Positions 45,562-55,623 of a DNA stretch of 64,000 nt are shown in pieces. Each line of letters starts with the position of its first letter. Within the stretch, counting starts at the first letter, position 1. The stretch comes from Pseudomonas deceptionensis (GTDB lineage Bacteria > Pseudomonadota > Gammaproteobacteria > Pseudomonadales > Pseudomonadaceae), in contig NZ_FNUD01000002.1 of the NCBI RefSeq assembly GCF_900106095.1, positions 2,377,501-2,441,500 of the forward strand, read 5' to 3'. The position numbers and the translations under genes were made by a program. The notes below the pieces were generated by a model. It was not told the DNA's origin. It worked only from the letters and a program-made list of their open reading frames with translations, and made no database searches.

Positions 45562-46155
45562 TTACAGGCTGAAGTCACCTTCGGCGACCAGCTTGCTCAG
45601 CGGCTCGCGCTGGCTTGGCACTTCCTTGGCTTGCAGGTAGTCCACCAGGCTCGATTTGTCGCCAATCTTGCCGATGGCAACCATGGCTTGTACGGCATAG
45701 CCTTCAGGGATTTTCAGCTCTTTGCGTGCACGTTCGAAATCCAGACCGCTCATGCCGTGGGTATGCCAGCCGCTCAGGTGCGCTTGCAAGGCCAGATGGC
45801 CCCAGGCGGCGCCGGCGTCGAAAGCGTGGGTCGGTGCAGGTTTTTCTTCGGTGGTGCCCGGGGCGGCAAAGCTGGTTTTGGACACAATCACCACCAGCGC
45901 GGCGGCATGCTTGGCCCAACCCTGGTTGAATTCCACCAGCAGGCTCAGGTAACGCTCGAAGTCAGGCGTGCCGCGCAGGGCGAACAGAAAGCGCCAGGGC
46001 TGGGCGTTGTAGGCCGAAGGTGCCCAGCGTGCGGCTTCGAAAAAGCTCATCAAGGTCGCTTTGTCGATGGTTGCGTCGGTAAAGGCGCGGGGCGACCAGC
46101 GTTGGGTGAATTGCTCATGGATCTGGTGTTCGGCAATGCGGTTGGAGGCTGGCAT
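45562..46155 (-). CDS. Nitroreductase-family oxidoreductase
   Basis: 197 residues. FMN-binding fold: RWSPRAFTDATIDK at the N terminus, ARWAPSAYNAQPWRFLFA phosphate/FMN contacts, and WGHLALQAHLSGWHTHGMSG. Start ATG 46155 with AGGA before it; the upstream frame to 46185 would need a GTG without ribosome site. Reduces nitro or quinone compounds with NAD(P)H in relatives; the substrate here is unknown. Confidence 0.88.
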   Translation of the reverse strand: MPASNRIAEHQIHEQFTQRWSPRAFTDATIDKATLMSFFEAARWAPSAYNAQPWRFLFALRGTPDFERYLSLLVEFNQGWAKHAAALVVIVSKTSFAAPGTTEEKPAPTHAFDAGAAWGHLALQAHLSGWHTHGMSGLDFERARKELKIPEGYAVQAMVAIGKIGDKSSLVDYLQAKEVPSQREPLSKLVAEGDFSL

Positions 46156-46310
46156 TCGGTTTTCCTGGGTTGAGTTTTCAGGCACAAAGCTACTGTTAAG
46201 CCATTAACGTGACAAGTCCAGTTACACCGTCAGTCACAAGCGCTTGGCCCGCGGGGCCTTGGGCACTAGACTGGCGGCCTTTTCCACTCCCTGATGTTGA
46301 TGTTTGAGCC

Positions 46311-46760
46311 ATGGCCGCAATAGTTGAACCGTTCTGGATCCGCAAAACCCTCGATCAACTTGATCAAGAGGAATGGGAGTCGCTGTGCGACGGCTGCGGG
46401 TTGTGCTGCTTGCAAAAGCTCGAAGATGAAGACGACAACAGCGTCTACTACACGCGCATTGCCTGCAAACTGCTCGACCTGAAAACCTGTCAGTGCACCG
46501 ATTACCCGAACCGCCGTGATTCAGTCCCGGACTGTATTCAGTTGTCGCCGGGCAAGGCCGAAGAGTTCAAGTGGTTGCCGCCGACCTGCGGTTACCGTCT
46601 GGTGAGCGAGCGCAAGGACCTGCCGCTTTGGCATCACTTGGTCTGCGGCGACCGTGACGCTGTGCATCATGAACGTATTTCGCAGTCCGGACGCATGCTC
46701 GCCGAGGGCAGCGTGCCGGAAGAAGACTGGGAAGATCATCTGATTTTCCGCGCCGGTTAA
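46311..46760 (+). CDS. ycgN: YcgN-family cysteine-cluster protein
   Basis: 149 residues. The cluster [12 protein letters not shown] plus [17 protein letters not shown] identifies the family (zinc- or iron-cluster-binding, function unknown). Same position downstream of rnd-ycgL as in other pseudomonads. It lies 28 bp before the secreted M61-like gene, so the two may be cotranscribed. Confidence 0.92.
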   Translation: MAAIVEPFWIRKTLDQLDQEEWESLCDGCGLCCLQKLEDEDDNSVYYTRIACKLLDLKTCQCTDYPNRRDSVPDCIQLSPGKAEEFKWLPPTCGYRLVSERKDLPLWHHLVCGDRDAVHHERISQSGRMLAEGSVPEEDWEDHLIFRAG

Positions 46761-46788
46761 GTGCCGGAGCGGTTTGCAAGGAGTGTGT

Positions 46789-48027
46789 ATGCCGCTGCGT
46801 TACAAATTGCCATTGGGGTTGGGCCTGCTGCTGTTGCTCGGCGCCGGCCCGCTGTGGGCCGCGCAAAAAGTCGACCTGAACTACCACGTGCTCCTGCTGC
46901 CGCAAAGTGCCCAGGCCGAGGTGCAGGTCACCCTGGCCGAGGGTTCTGCCGTGCGCAGCCTGGATTTCGACCTCGGGGCGCCGGGCAGTTACACCGACTT
47001 CAAGGCAGACGGGCAATGGCAACTGAGCGCCGACCCTGCCCACAGTCGCGGCCTGTGGCATCCCGCACCGGGCAAGGCCACCCTGAGCTACCGCGTGCAG
47101 TTGAACCATCCGCGCAAGAACGGCAGCTTTGACACCCGCATCACGCCTGATTGGGCACTGTTTCGCGGTGAAGACCTGATCCCGCCGGCCAACCTCGATC
47201 AGCAAGACGGCACCGAGCTGGTGTCGCGCCTTGAGTTTGAATTGCCCAAAGGCTGGAAAAGCGTTGAAACCCCATGGCCGCGCATCGGCAAAAACCGTTT
47301 TCGTATCGACGATGTGTCGCGCCTGTTTGATCGGCCCACCGGCTGGATGCTCGCGGGCAACCTGGGTAGTCGCCGCACCACCCTGGGCGAAACCGAAGTG
47401 ACGGTGAGCGCCCCGAAAGGGCAGGGCATGCACCGCATGGATGTGCTGACGCTGCTAACGTTCGTGTGGCCGCAAATCCAGGCCGTGTTCCCGCGCAACC
47501 CGCCCAAGTTACTGATTGTCGGCGCGGCCAGCCCGATGTGGAAAGGCAGCGCAGCGGCGCGCAACTCGATTTACGTCTACAGCGGTTTGCCGCTGGTCAG
47601 CGAAAGCGGTAGCAGCCCGTTGCTGCGTGAAGTGGTGCAGTTGTTCAGCGGCATCAACGACGAGCCGGGTCATGACTGGATCGGTGAAGGTGTGAGCGAG
47701 TACTACGCCATCGAACTGATGCGCCGCGCAGGGGGCATGAGTGACGAGCGTTACCTGACCCTGCAACGCAAGCTCAATGCTGCCGGCAAAGGCGTGACCC
47801 GCTTGCGCGGCCCGCAGGCTGACCCGGCAACGGTTGCGCGGGCGGTTACGCTGTTGCAGGCGCTGGACCGCGAAATCCGTTTGCAAACCCACAACAAACG
47901 CTCGCTGGACGACGTGAGCCAGGCCCTGATGCGCATGGACAAGGTCAATACCCAGCGCTTCATCCAGCTGAGCGAAAGCGTGCTGGGCGGCCCCTCTAAA
48001 GTGCTCGACAGCCCGTTGTTGCACTGA
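46789..48027 (+). CDS. Secreted M61-like peptidase homologue with degenerate zinc site
   Basis: 412 residues. Signal peptide 1-25 (GAGPLWAAQ). A beta-sandwich N-terminal half and a helical C-terminal half resemble the gluzincin peptidases (M1/M61). The downstream zinc-ligand segment is conserved (DWIGEGVSEYYA, E300), but the position where HExxH should be reads R280-E-V-V-Q284, so two His ligands are missing. Likely a non-catalytic binding protein. ATG 46789 with AAGGAG 7 nt before. Cell role unknown. Confidence 0.75.
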   Translation: MPLRYKLPLGLGLLLLLGAGPLWAAQKVDLNYHVLLLPQSAQAEVQVTLAEGSAVRSLDFDLGAPGSYTDFKADGQWQLSADPAHSRGLWHPAPGKATLSYRVQLNHPRKNGSFDTRITPDWALFRGEDLIPPANLDQQDGTELVSRLEFELPKGWKSVETPWPRIGKNRFRIDDVSRLFDRPTGWMLAGNLGSRRTTLGETEVTVSAPKGQGMHRMDVLTLLTFVWPQIQAVFPRNPPKLLIVGAASPMWKGSAAARNSIYVYSGLPLVSESGSSPLLREVVQLFSGINDEPGHDWIGEGVSEYYAIELMRRAGGMSDERYLTLQRKLNAAGKGVTRLRGPQADPATVARAVTLLQALDREIRLQTHNKRSLDDVSQALMRMDKVNTQRFIQLSESVLGGPSKVLDSPLLH

Positions 48028-48057
48028 CAATAGGCACAGCCGGCACATAAAACCTAT

Positions 48058-48204
48058 GTAGCCACTGAAGAGCGCAGCGAGGCTGCGTCCGAGCGCGAAG
48101 CGGTCGTAAGCCCTGTACACGCGGTATGCCTGATAAACCCAGGACACTGGCTTAACGACTGCTTCGCAGCCGGACGCAGCCTCGCTGCGCTCTTCAGCGG
48201 CTAC
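48058..48204. repeat. GTAGCCACTG palindromic repeat, long class (copy 7)
   Basis: 147 bp; left GTAGCCACTGAAGAGCGCAG then CGAGGCTGCGTCC, right GGACGCAGCCTCG then CTGCGCTCTTCAGCGGCTAC, with compensating differences only at one base. It lies in the 304-bp gap before kdpF. Confidence 0.9.
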
Positions 48205-48222
48205 AAAGCAAGCCCGTCTGCG

Positions 48223-48277
48223 TTCTTTACGCCTTCTTTACGCCCCCGCATCACCCTCGGTCTCGATCCTTTACGCC
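48223..48277 (+). promoter_or_regulatory. Phased TTTACGCC boxes before kdpF (candidate KdpE operator)
   Basis: TTCTTTACGCC is repeated in tandem (48223-48233, 48234-48244), and a third TTTACGCC lies at 48270-48277, 33 bp (three 11-bp steps) from the second. E. coli KdpE binds a TTTA/TTTACA-type sequence upstream of kdpF, so these are good candidates for the response-regulator site. Confidence 0.6.
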
Positions 48278-48331
48278 CTCATTCCCCACACTCTCTCCAT
48301 ACGCGGCAAGTGCCGCTTCGGGAGAGTTGCC

Positions 48332-48421
48332 ATGGGCGTTCTGGATGGTGTGTCGCTGCTGTTGGCAGTGGCACTGTTCGTTTATCTGCTGGTTGCGCTG
48401 TTGCGCGCAGATCGGAACTAG
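48332..48421 (+). CDS. kdpF: K+-ATPase small subunit KdpF
   Basis: 29 residues: MGVLDGVSLLLAVALFVYLL then VALLRADRN, a single transmembrane helix with a short basic tail, as in KdpF. GGAGAG lies 6 nt before the ATG. kdpA starts 8 bp after the stop. It stabilises the Kdp complex in E. coli. Confidence 0.92.
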   Translation: MGVLDGVSLLLAVALFVYLLVALLRADRN

Positions 48422-48429
48422 GAGCGGGT

Positions 48430-50124
48430 ATGCACAGTTATGACTATGGGCTGATCCTCGCCTTTTTCGCCTTGGTGCTATTGCCTGCGCCCTGGCTGGG
48501 GCGCTTTTACTACAAGGTGATGGAAGGCCAGCGCACCTGGCTGAGCCCGGTGCTTGGGCCCGTCGAAAAAGTCTGCTACCGCATCGCCGGGGTGGACCCG
48601 GCCATCGAGCAAAGCTGGCAAAAATACACCCTGGCCCTGCTGGCCTTTAACCTGGCGGGCTTCGTGCTGTTGTTTGCGATCCTGTTGTTTCAGCAATATT
48701 TGCCGCTTAACCCTCAGCAGTTGCCGGGGCAGGAGTGGACACAAGCCTTCAACACCGCCGTGAGCTTTGTCACCAACACCAACTGGCAGAGTTACAGCGG
48801 TGAAGCGACCCTCAGTTACTTCAGCCAGATGGCCGGTTTGACGGTGCAGAACTTTGTCAGCGCGGCCACCGGTCTGGCGGTGCTGGTTGCGTTGTGCCGG
48901 GGCATCAGCCGTCGCTCTGCGCACACGTTGGGCAACTTCTGGGTCGACATGACCCGTGCCACGCTCTACGGCCTGTTGCCGTTGTGCCTGGTGCTGGCGC
49001 TGTTCCTGGTGTGGCAGGGCGTGCCACAGACCTTCGCCCATTACGTCGATGCGGTGACGATGCAAGGCGCGGATCAGGTTATTCCGCTCGGCCCGGCAGC
49101 CAGCCAGATTGCGATCAAACAATTGGGCACCAACGGTGGCGGCTTCTTCGGCGTGAACTCGGCGCACCCGTTCGAGAATCCCAGTGCCTGGAGCAACCTG
49201 TTCGAGCTGGCCTCGATCATTCTGATCCCGGTGGCGCTGGTGTTTACCTTTGGCCATTACGTCAAGGACCTGCGCCAGAGCCGGGCCATTGTCGCCTGCA
49301 TGCTGGCGTTGTTCCTGATCGGTGGCGGCACGGCGCTGTATGCCGAATACCAGCCCAACCCGGCGCTCAACAGCCCGCTGGTTGAGCAAACCGCACCGCT
49401 GGAAGGCAAGGAAGTGCGCTTCGGCACCACGGGCTCAGTGCTCTGGACCGAAACCACGACGTCGGCCTCCAACGGCTCGGTCAACGCCATGCATGACAGC
49501 CTCAACCCGCTGACCGGGATGGTGGCGCTGGTCAACATGATGGTCGGTGAAGTGATCTTCGGCGGCGTCGGTGCCGGGCTCTACGGCATGTTGCTGAACG
49601 TGCTGATCGCGGTGTTCCTCGCCGGGTTGATGATCGGTCGCACTCCGGAGTACCTGGGTAAAAAGCTGCAAGCCAAAGAAGTGCAGTTGCTGGTGGTCAC
49701 GCTTTTGGTGATGCCGGTGGGCGTGCTGGTGCTGGGATCGATAGCGGCTGTGCTGCCCGGTGCCGTGGCGTCAGTGAGCAACCCTGGCCCTCATGGTTTC
49801 AGCCAGATTCTGTATGCCTTCACTTCGGCCAGTGCCAACAACGGTTCGGCATTTGCCGGGCTTAACGCCAACACGCCGTTTTACAACCTGATGCTGGGGT
49901 TGGGCATGTTGATCGGGCGCTTCGGTTACATCCTGCCGGTGCTGGCATTGGCAGGCAGTCTGGCACTCAAGAAAACCGCGCCGATTGGGCAGGACAGTTT
50001 TCCGACCCACGGCCCGCTGTTTGTAGCGCTGTTGACCATGACCATTTTGCTGGTGGGCGGCTTGACCTTCTTGCCGACATTGGCCCTTGGCCCCATCGCT
50101 GAACAACTGACCCTGGGCTTCTGA
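48430..50124 (+). CDS. kdpA: K+-transporting ATPase potassium-binding subunit KdpA
   Basis: 564 residues with about 10 transmembrane helices and four selectivity-filter-like loops ([37 protein letters not shown] and [13 protein letters not shown]). Superfamily of K+ transporters. Start ATG 48430 with GGAGCGGG upstream; the longer frame overlaps kdpF and is rejected. Forms the ion-conducting part of the KdpFABC complex for high-affinity K+ uptake. Confidence 0.97.
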   Translation: MHSYDYGLILAFFALVLLPAPWLGRFYYKVMEGQRTWLSPVLGPVEKVCYRIAGVDPAIEQSWQKYTLALLAFNLAGFVLLFAILLFQQYLPLNPQQLPGQEWTQAFNTAVSFVTNTNWQSYSGEATLSYFSQMAGLTVQNFVSAATGLAVLVALCRGISRRSAHTLGNFWVDMTRATLYGLLPLCLVLALFLVWQGVPQTFAHYVDAVTMQGADQVIPLGPAASQIAIKQLGTNGGGFFGVNSAHPFENPSAWSNLFELASIILIPVALVFTFGHYVKDLRQSRAIVACMLALFLIGGGTALYAEYQPNPALNSPLVEQTAPLEGKEVRFGTTGSVLWTETTTSASNGSVNAMHDSLNPLTGMVALVNMMVGEVIFGGVGAGLYGMLLNVLIAVFLAGLMIGRTPEYLGKKLQAKEVQLLVVTLLVMPVGVLVLGSIAAVLPGAVASVSNPGPHGFSQILYAFTSASANNGSAFAGLNANTPFYNLMLGLGMLIGRFGYILPVLALAGSLALKKTAPIGQDSFPTHGPLFVALLTMTILLVGGLTFLPTLALGPIAEQLTLGF

Positions 50125-50131
50125 GGAGACG

Positions 50132-52207
50132 ATGATGACTATGCCAGCTCCTGTTTCAAAGTTGACACCAACGCCTGAGGCCAAGGCGCCCGAGTCACCG
50201 AAAACATCGTTCGCCGATATCTGGCGCCCGGCGTTGCTGCAAGCGTTCGTCAAGCTTGACCCACGCCAGCTCAAGCGTTCGCCAGTGATGCTGGTGGTCG
50301 AGCTGACCGCCATCTTCACCACCGTGCTGTGCTTTATGCCCGAGCCTGCGGTGCCCACCGGTGTGGCGGTGCAAATCGCCCTCTGGCTGTGGTTTACCGT
50401 GTTGTTCGCCAACTTTGCCGAAGCCTTGGCCGAGGGCCGGGGTAAAGCCCGCGCCGACAGCCTCAAGGCGGGAAGTGTGGGGTTGAGTGCACGTCGTCGC
50501 ACGGCCACGGGCGGTTTTGAAGTGGTGCCCGCGACCCGTTTGCGCAAGGGTGACGTGGTGCGCGTCGAAGCGGGTGAGATGATCCCCGGTGACGGCGAGG
50601 TGATTGAAGGGATTGCCGCGGTCAACGAAGCGGCGATTACCGGCGAATCCGCACCGGTGATCCGCGAGTCGGGCGGTGATCGCTCGGCGGTGACCGGCAA
50701 CACGCGACTGGTGAGTGACTGGCTGCTGGTGCAAATCAGCGCCAACCCGGGTGAGTCGACACTGGATCGCATGATCGCCTTGGTCGAAGGCGCCAAACGC
50801 CAGAAAACCCCCAACGAAGTGGCGCTGGATATTCTGCTGATCGGTTTGACCCTGATCTTCCTGATCGTGGTGGTGACCTTGCAGCCGTTTGCCTACTTCG
50901 CCGGTGGCAGCCTGCCGTTGGTGTTTTTGGTCGCGCTGCTGGTGACGCTGATCCCGACCACCATCGGCGGTTTGTTGTCGGCCATTGGTATCGCCGGCAT
51001 GGACCGTCTGGTGCGTCTGAACGTGATCGCCAAGTCCGGGCGTGCGGTGGAAGCGGCCGGTGATGTGCATGTGTTGATGCTCGACAAGACCGGCACCATC
51101 ACCTTTGGCAACCGTCGCTGCACGGCGTTGCATGCATCCCCCGGCGTGACCGCCAAAGAGCTGGCCGAGGGTGCGTTGCGGGCCTCGCTGGCGGACGAAA
51201 CGGCCGAAGGCAGGTCCATCGTCGAATTCATTCGGGGTCAGTACGACCTGCCTGAACTGCCGGTGTCTGACTTTACGGCGGTGCCATTTACCGCTGAAAC
51301 GCGCCTGTCGGGTATCGACTGCAACGGTCGGGTGTACCGCAAAGGGGCCGTGGATTCGGTGCTGGGGTTTGTCGGCCTCAAACGCGGCGAACTGCTGCCC
51401 GCCCTGTCGCGCGAGATCGACAAGATTGCCCAAAGCGGCGGCACGCCTTTGCTGGTGTGTGCACAGGGCCGTTTGCTTGGCGTGATTCACCTCAAGGACG
51501 TGGTGAAACCCGGGATTCGCGAGCGTTTTGCCGAGTTGCGCAAGCTGGGGATCCGCACCGTGATGGTGACCGGTGACAACCCGCTGACCGCTGCTGCGAT
51601 TGCCGCCGAGGCGGGGGTGGATGACGTGCTGGCCGAAGCCACGCCGGAGAAGAAACTGGCGCGCATTCGTCACGAACAGAATGACGGGCGACTGGTGGCG
51701 ATGTGCGGTGACGGCGCCAACGACGCCCCGGCACTGGCCCAGGCTGACGTGGGCATGGCCATGAACGATGGCACCCAGGCTGCACGTGAAGCAGCCAACA
51801 TGGTCGACCTCGACAGCGACCCGACCAAACTGCTGGATGTGGTGCAAATCGGCAAGGAGTTGCTGGTGACGCGCGGTGCGTTGACCACGTTCTCGATTGC
51901 CAACGACGTGGCCAAGTATTTCGCGATTCTGCCGGCGCTGTTTGCTTCGATCTACCCGCAACTGGGGGTGCTCAACGTGATGCACCTGAGCAGCCCGCAA
52001 AGCGCGATCCTGTCGGCGATTGTGTTCAACGCCTTGATCATCGTGGTGCTGATCCCGCTGGCTCTGCGCGGGGTGCGGGTCAAGGCAGCCAGTGCTGCGC
52101 ATTTGCTGCGCCGCAACTTGCTGATCTATGGCGTGGGCGGGCTGGTGGTGCCGTTTGTGGGCATCAAGCTGATCGACATGCTGCTCACCGCGGTGCATCT
52201 GGTTTAA
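50132..52207 (+). CDS. kdpB: K+-transporting P-type ATPase subunit KdpB
   Basis: 691 residues. P-type ATPase hallmarks: ITGESAPV (actuator loop with the regulatory Ser), [12 protein letters not shown] (phosphorylated Asp), [18 protein letters not shown] and [18 protein letters not shown]. Seven transmembrane helices. GAGGAG precedes the double ATG start (50132/50135), 7 bp after kdpA. Confidence 0.98.
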   Translation: MMTMPAPVSKLTPTPEAKAPESPKTSFADIWRPALLQAFVKLDPRQLKRSPVMLVVELTAIFTTVLCFMPEPAVPTGVAVQIALWLWFTVLFANFAEALAEGRGKARADSLKAGSVGLSARRRTATGGFEVVPATRLRKGDVVRVEAGEMIPGDGEVIEGIAAVNEAAITGESAPVIRESGGDRSAVTGNTRLVSDWLLVQISANPGESTLDRMIALVEGAKRQKTPNEVALDILLIGLTLIFLIVVVTLQPFAYFAGGSLPLVFLVALLVTLIPTTIGGLLSAIGIAGMDRLVRLNVIAKSGRAVEAAGDVHVLMLDKTGTITFGNRRCTALHASPGVTAKELAEGALRASLADETAEGRSIVEFIRGQYDLPELPVSDFTAVPFTAETRLSGIDCNGRVYRKGAVDSVLGFVGLKRGELLPALSREIDKIAQSGGTPLLVCAQGRLLGVIHLKDVVKPGIRERFAELRKLGIRTVMVTGDNPLTAAAIAAEAGVDDVLAEATPEKKLARIRHEQNDGRLVAMCGDGANDAPALAQADVGMAMNDGTQAAREAANMVDLDSDPTKLLDVVQIGKELLVTRGALTTFSIANDVAKYFAILPALFASIYPQLGVLNVMHLSSPQSAILSAIVFNALIIVVLIPLALRGVRVKAASAAHLLRRNLLIYGVGGLVVPFVGIKLIDMLLTAVHLV

Positions 52208-52227
52208 CCACCTGAAGGGGATATGAC

Positions 52228-52776
52228 ATGACTTCTTTTTTGCGTCCGGCCCTGAGCCTGATGTTGTTGATGACCGCCATTACGGGCGTGATCTACCCGC
52301 TGACCGTGACCGGGATTGCGCAACTGGCATTCCCGGAACAGGCCAATGGCAGCCTGGTGCGTGACAGCGCTGGCAAGGTGCTGGGGTCGGCGCTGATCGC
52401 GCAGGACTTTACGGGCGACAGTTGGTTTCACCCCCGGCCTTCGGCGGGGGCGTTTGCCACGGTGTCCAGTGCTGCGAGCAACCTGGCGCCGAGCAATCCG
52501 GCACTGGCCACACGGGTCAAGGCCAGCGCTGGCGAGCTGGTCGTAGACGGCCAGGGCGCGGTGCCATTGGCGATGCTCACCACCTCTGGCAGCGGGCTGG
52601 ACCCGCACTTGCCACCAGAGGCAATACGCTATCAACTGGTACGCGTTGCAGCCGCGCGCAATGTGCCGGCGCAGGTCGTCGAGCAGTTGGTGGCTGAACA
52701 TACCGAGCGGCCGCTGGTGGGACCGCCGGTGGTTAACGTATTGCTGTTGAATCAGGCGTTGGCGCAGCTTCAATAA
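52228..52776 (+). CDS. kdpC: K+-transporting ATPase subunit KdpC
   Basis: 182 residues; one N-terminal transmembrane helix ([20 protein letters not shown]) and a periplasmic domain with [20 protein letters not shown] and [21 protein letters not shown] conserved. Essential for assembly of the Kdp complex. GAAGGGG precedes the ATG. The operon is then interrupted by a palindromic repeat before kdpD. Confidence 0.97.
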   Translation: MTSFLRPALSLMLLMTAITGVIYPLTVTGIAQLAFPEQANGSLVRDSAGKVLGSALIAQDFTGDSWFHPRPSAGAFATVSSAASNLAPSNPALATRVKASAGELVVDGQGAVPLAMLTTSGSGLDPHLPPEAIRYQLVRVAAARNVPAQVVEQLVAEHTERPLVGPPVVNVLLLNQALAQLQ

Positions 52777-52790
52777 CCAGATGCAATTAT

Positions 52791-52890
52791 GTAGCCGCTG
52801 CCGAAGGCTGCGATAGGGCCGTAGGACCTTCGTTCAAGTTGAAAAAGCAGGGTTGCTCCGCAACCCGTCGCAGCCTGCGGCAGCGGCTAC
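52791..52890. repeat. GTAGCCGCTG palindromic repeat, short class (copy 8), between kdpC and kdpD
   Basis: 100 bp; left GTAGCCGCTGCCGAAGGCTG then CGA, right TCG then CAGCCTGCGGCAGCGGCTAC. It fills most of the 144-bp gap between kdpC and kdpD, unusual for an operon whose other joints are 7-20 bp. Confidence 0.9.
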
Positions 52891-52920
52891 AGGTTTGTTC
52901 ACATTTAAACAGGTAAACCC

Positions 52921-55587
52921 ATGAGTCATTCCGGTCGCGCCGATGCGCTGTTAGCTGATTTGCCACGGGCAGGCCGTGGCCGGCTCAAAGTGTTTCTTGG
53001 TGCGGCACCCGGTGTAGGCAAGACCTACGCCATGTTGCAGGCGGCCCACACTCAACTCCGGCAAGGGGTGACGGTGCTGGCGGGGGTGGTCGAAACCCAT
53101 GGCCGGGCCGAGACGCAAGCGTTGCTCAACGGCTTGCCCCAGCAACCCATGCTGCGTTCGGAGTATCGCGGCGTGCAGCTCGACGAAATGGACCTCGACG
53201 GTCTGCTCGCGGCCAAACCCAAGCTGGTGCTGGTGGATGAACTGGCCCACAGCAACGCCCCCGGCAGCCGTCACGCCAAGCGTTGGCAGGATGTGCAGGA
53301 ATTGCTCGCGGCCGGGATCGACGTGTACACCACGGTCAACGTCCAGCACCTGGAAAGCCTGAACGATCAGGTGCGCGGCATTACCGGGGTGCAAGTGCGA
53401 GAAACCCTGCCGGACTGGATCGTGCAGGAAGCCTACGAACTGTTGCTGATCGACCTGCCGCCCCGTGAGCTGCTGGAGCGTCTGCGCGAGGGCAAGGTGT
53501 ATGTGCCGGAGCAGGCGCGGGCGGCGATTGATGCGTTTTTCAGCCAGACCAACCTCAACGCCCTGCGTGAGCTGGCGATGCAGACGGCGGCGGTGTACGT
53601 CGATGATGAACTGGACAAAGGCTATCGCCAGCAGGGGCAATCGGCGCCAGCGCTGCGTGGCCGCCTGCTGGTGGGAATCGACGGCGATATGCATGCCGAG
53701 CGCCTTGTGCGTCACGCCAGCCGGGTCGCGGAGCGTCGGCACCTGCCCTGGAGCCTGGTGCATGTCGACAACGGCACGGTGCGGGACGAGCAATCACGCC
53801 TGCGCCTGCAAAGCGCCCAGCAACTGGCTGAGCGCCTCGGCGGCGAAGTGGTGTTGCTGCGCGCAGGCGAAGTGGCCAAAACCCTGATCCAGCACGCCAG
53901 CGAGCGCCGTGCCAGCTTGCTGCTGGTCGGCCAGTCGCGGCTGACCTGGCGCCGTCGCCTGTTCGGTGGCGGGCTGGCGGCGCGCTTGTTGCGTGACTCC
54001 CATGGCCTGGAAATCAACGTGCTCGACAATGAGCAATCCCCCGCACCCACCGTCAGCCGGAGCGAACACACGCTGGTGTGGTTCGACTATGGGCTGGCGC
54101 TGATCGCCACGGTATTGGCCAGCGCTCTGGCCTGGGGGGTGTCCAGCGTGCTGGCGCTGCCCAACATCTCGCTGGTGTTTCTGGCCGCCGTGTTGCTGGT
54201 GGCCGTGCGCAGCAGCCTGGGGCCATCGCTGGCCTGTGCGGCGCTGTCATTCCTGGCCTATGACTTTCTGTTTATCCCGCCCAATTTCTCTTTGAGCATT
54301 CAGCGCGAAGAAGATGTGCTGACGCTGTTGTTCTTTCTGCTGATGGCGGCGTTGACCGGCAAACTGGCGTCCCGCCAACGTCGACAATTACAGGCCTTGC
54401 GCGACACTCAGCAAGAAACCACCGAGCTGCTCGACCTGTCGCGCAAGCTCACGGCCGCCACCGACCGCAAAGCGGTGGTCAATGCTGCCGGTCAGCATTT
54501 GAGCGCCTGGAAAGAACTGGATGTCTGCCTGCTCAATCGCAATGGCAATGGCGGCTGGGACGTTGAAACAGGCGGGCCGCTACAGTTTTCCGAAGCCGAA
54601 CGCGCCGCTGCGGACTGGGCCTGGGCCCACGACCAGCCAGCGGGCAAGGGCACGGGTACTCTGCCCATGGGGCGTTGGTGGTGGTGGCCGATAAGCGCCG
54701 AAGAGGGGCCGCTGGCCTTGCTCGGTGTCTGTCCAAAAGAGGGGCAGCAGTTGAGCGGTCAGCGCCGCCGCTTACTGATGGCCCTGAGCCAACCCCTGGC
54801 CCAGGCGCTGGCCCGCGCACGTTTGGCCCAAGACCTCGAAGCCGCCCGTCTGCACGGCGAAACCGAGCAATTGCGCAGCGCGTTGCTGGCGTCGGTATCC
54901 CATGACCTGCGTACCCCGCTGACCACCATGCGCGGCAGTATCGACACCTTGCTGGCGTTGGGCGAAGCGATCCCGCTGGCTGACCGCCGCGAGTTGCTCG
55001 AGGGCACCCGCGACGAGGCTGAGCGCCTGGACCGCTATATCCAGAACCTTTTGGACATGACCCGCCTGGGCCACGGCGCTCTGAAACTGGCCCGGGACTG
55101 GGTGTCGCCGGCCGACATTGCGGGTAGCGCCTTGAATCGCTTGCGTGCGGTGCTGGCACCCTTGCAGGTGCAGGTGGATGTGCCGCCGCAATTGCCGCTG
55201 CTGCACGTACACGCCGCATTGATTGAGCAGGCGCTGGTCAACGTGCTGGAAAACGCCGCGCGCTTTTCACCGCCCCATGGTCATCTGCAATTGACGGCGG
55301 GGGCGGACGAGGCTGAGCTGTGGTTTGCCGTCAGTGATCAGGGGCCGGGCATACCCGAGGAGGATCGGGCGAGGATTTTCGACATGTTCTACACCGCTGC
55401 CCGAGGCGATCGCGGCGGGCAGGGCACGGGGCTGGGGTTGGCCATTTGCCAGGGCATGGTCGGCGCCCATGGCGGACGGATCGCCGTGGGTGAGGGCATT
55501 GGCGGGCAGGGCACTTGCATCACGCTCTACCTGCCGTTGCCCGAGCAACCAGGCCTGGAGAATGAAGAGTCAGAACGTGAAGACTGA
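52921..55587 (+). CDS. kdpD: Osmosensitive K+ channel histidine kinase KdpD
   Basis: 888 residues. N-terminal KdpD domain with Walker-like GAAPGVGKTYAML (about 23-35) and VDELAHSNAPGSRH; a universal-stress-protein-like domain (about 240-365); four transmembrane helices (about 385-485); GAF-like region; HisKA with SHDLRTPLTTMR (phosphorylated His) and HATPase (NVLENAARFSPP, DQGPGIPEED, GTGLGLAICQGM). Senses K+ limitation. kdpE follows after 36 bp. Confidence 0.97.
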   Translation: MSHSGRADALLADLPRAGRGRLKVFLGAAPGVGKTYAMLQAAHTQLRQGVTVLAGVVETHGRAETQALLNGLPQQPMLRSEYRGVQLDEMDLDGLLAAKPKLVLVDELAHSNAPGSRHAKRWQDVQELLAAGIDVYTTVNVQHLESLNDQVRGITGVQVRETLPDWIVQEAYELLLIDLPPRELLERLREGKVYVPEQARAAIDAFFSQTNLNALRELAMQTAAVYVDDELDKGYRQQGQSAPALRGRLLVGIDGDMHAERLVRHASRVAERRHLPWSLVHVDNGTVRDEQSRLRLQSAQQLAERLGGEVVLLRAGEVAKTLIQHASERRASLLLVGQSRLTWRRRLFGGGLAARLLRDSHGLEINVLDNEQSPAPTVSRSEHTLVWFDYGLALIATVLASALAWGVSSVLALPNISLVFLAAVLLVAVRSSLGPSLACAALSFLAYDFLFIPPNFSLSIQREEDVLTLLFFLLMAALTGKLASRQRRQLQALRDTQQETTELLDLSRKLTAATDRKAVVNAAGQHLSAWKELDVCLLNRNGNGGWDVETGGPLQFSEAERAAADWAWAHDQPAGKGTGTLPMGRWWWWPISAEEGPLALLGVCPKEGQQLSGQRRRLLMALSQPLAQALARARLAQDLEAARLHGETEQLRSALLASVSHDLRTPLTTMRGSIDTLLALGEAIPLADRRELLEGTRDEAERLDRYIQNLLDMTRLGHGALKLARDWVSPADIAGSALNRLRAVLAPLQVQVDVPPQLPLLHVHAALIEQALVNVLENAARFSPPHGHLQLTAGADEAELWFAVSDQGPGIPEEDRARIFDMFYTAARGDRGGQGTGLGLAICQGMVGAHGGRIAVGEGIGGQGTCITLYLPLPEQPGLENEESERED

Positions 55588-55623
55588 TACTCTTTGGCCA
55601 TCCCCATGCCGCGAAAAGATGTC

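Noticed and set aside
50195-52198. 667-codon open frame opposite kdpB
   Set aside because: His/Gln/Arg-rich shadow; kdpB is complete with all P-type ATPase motifs.
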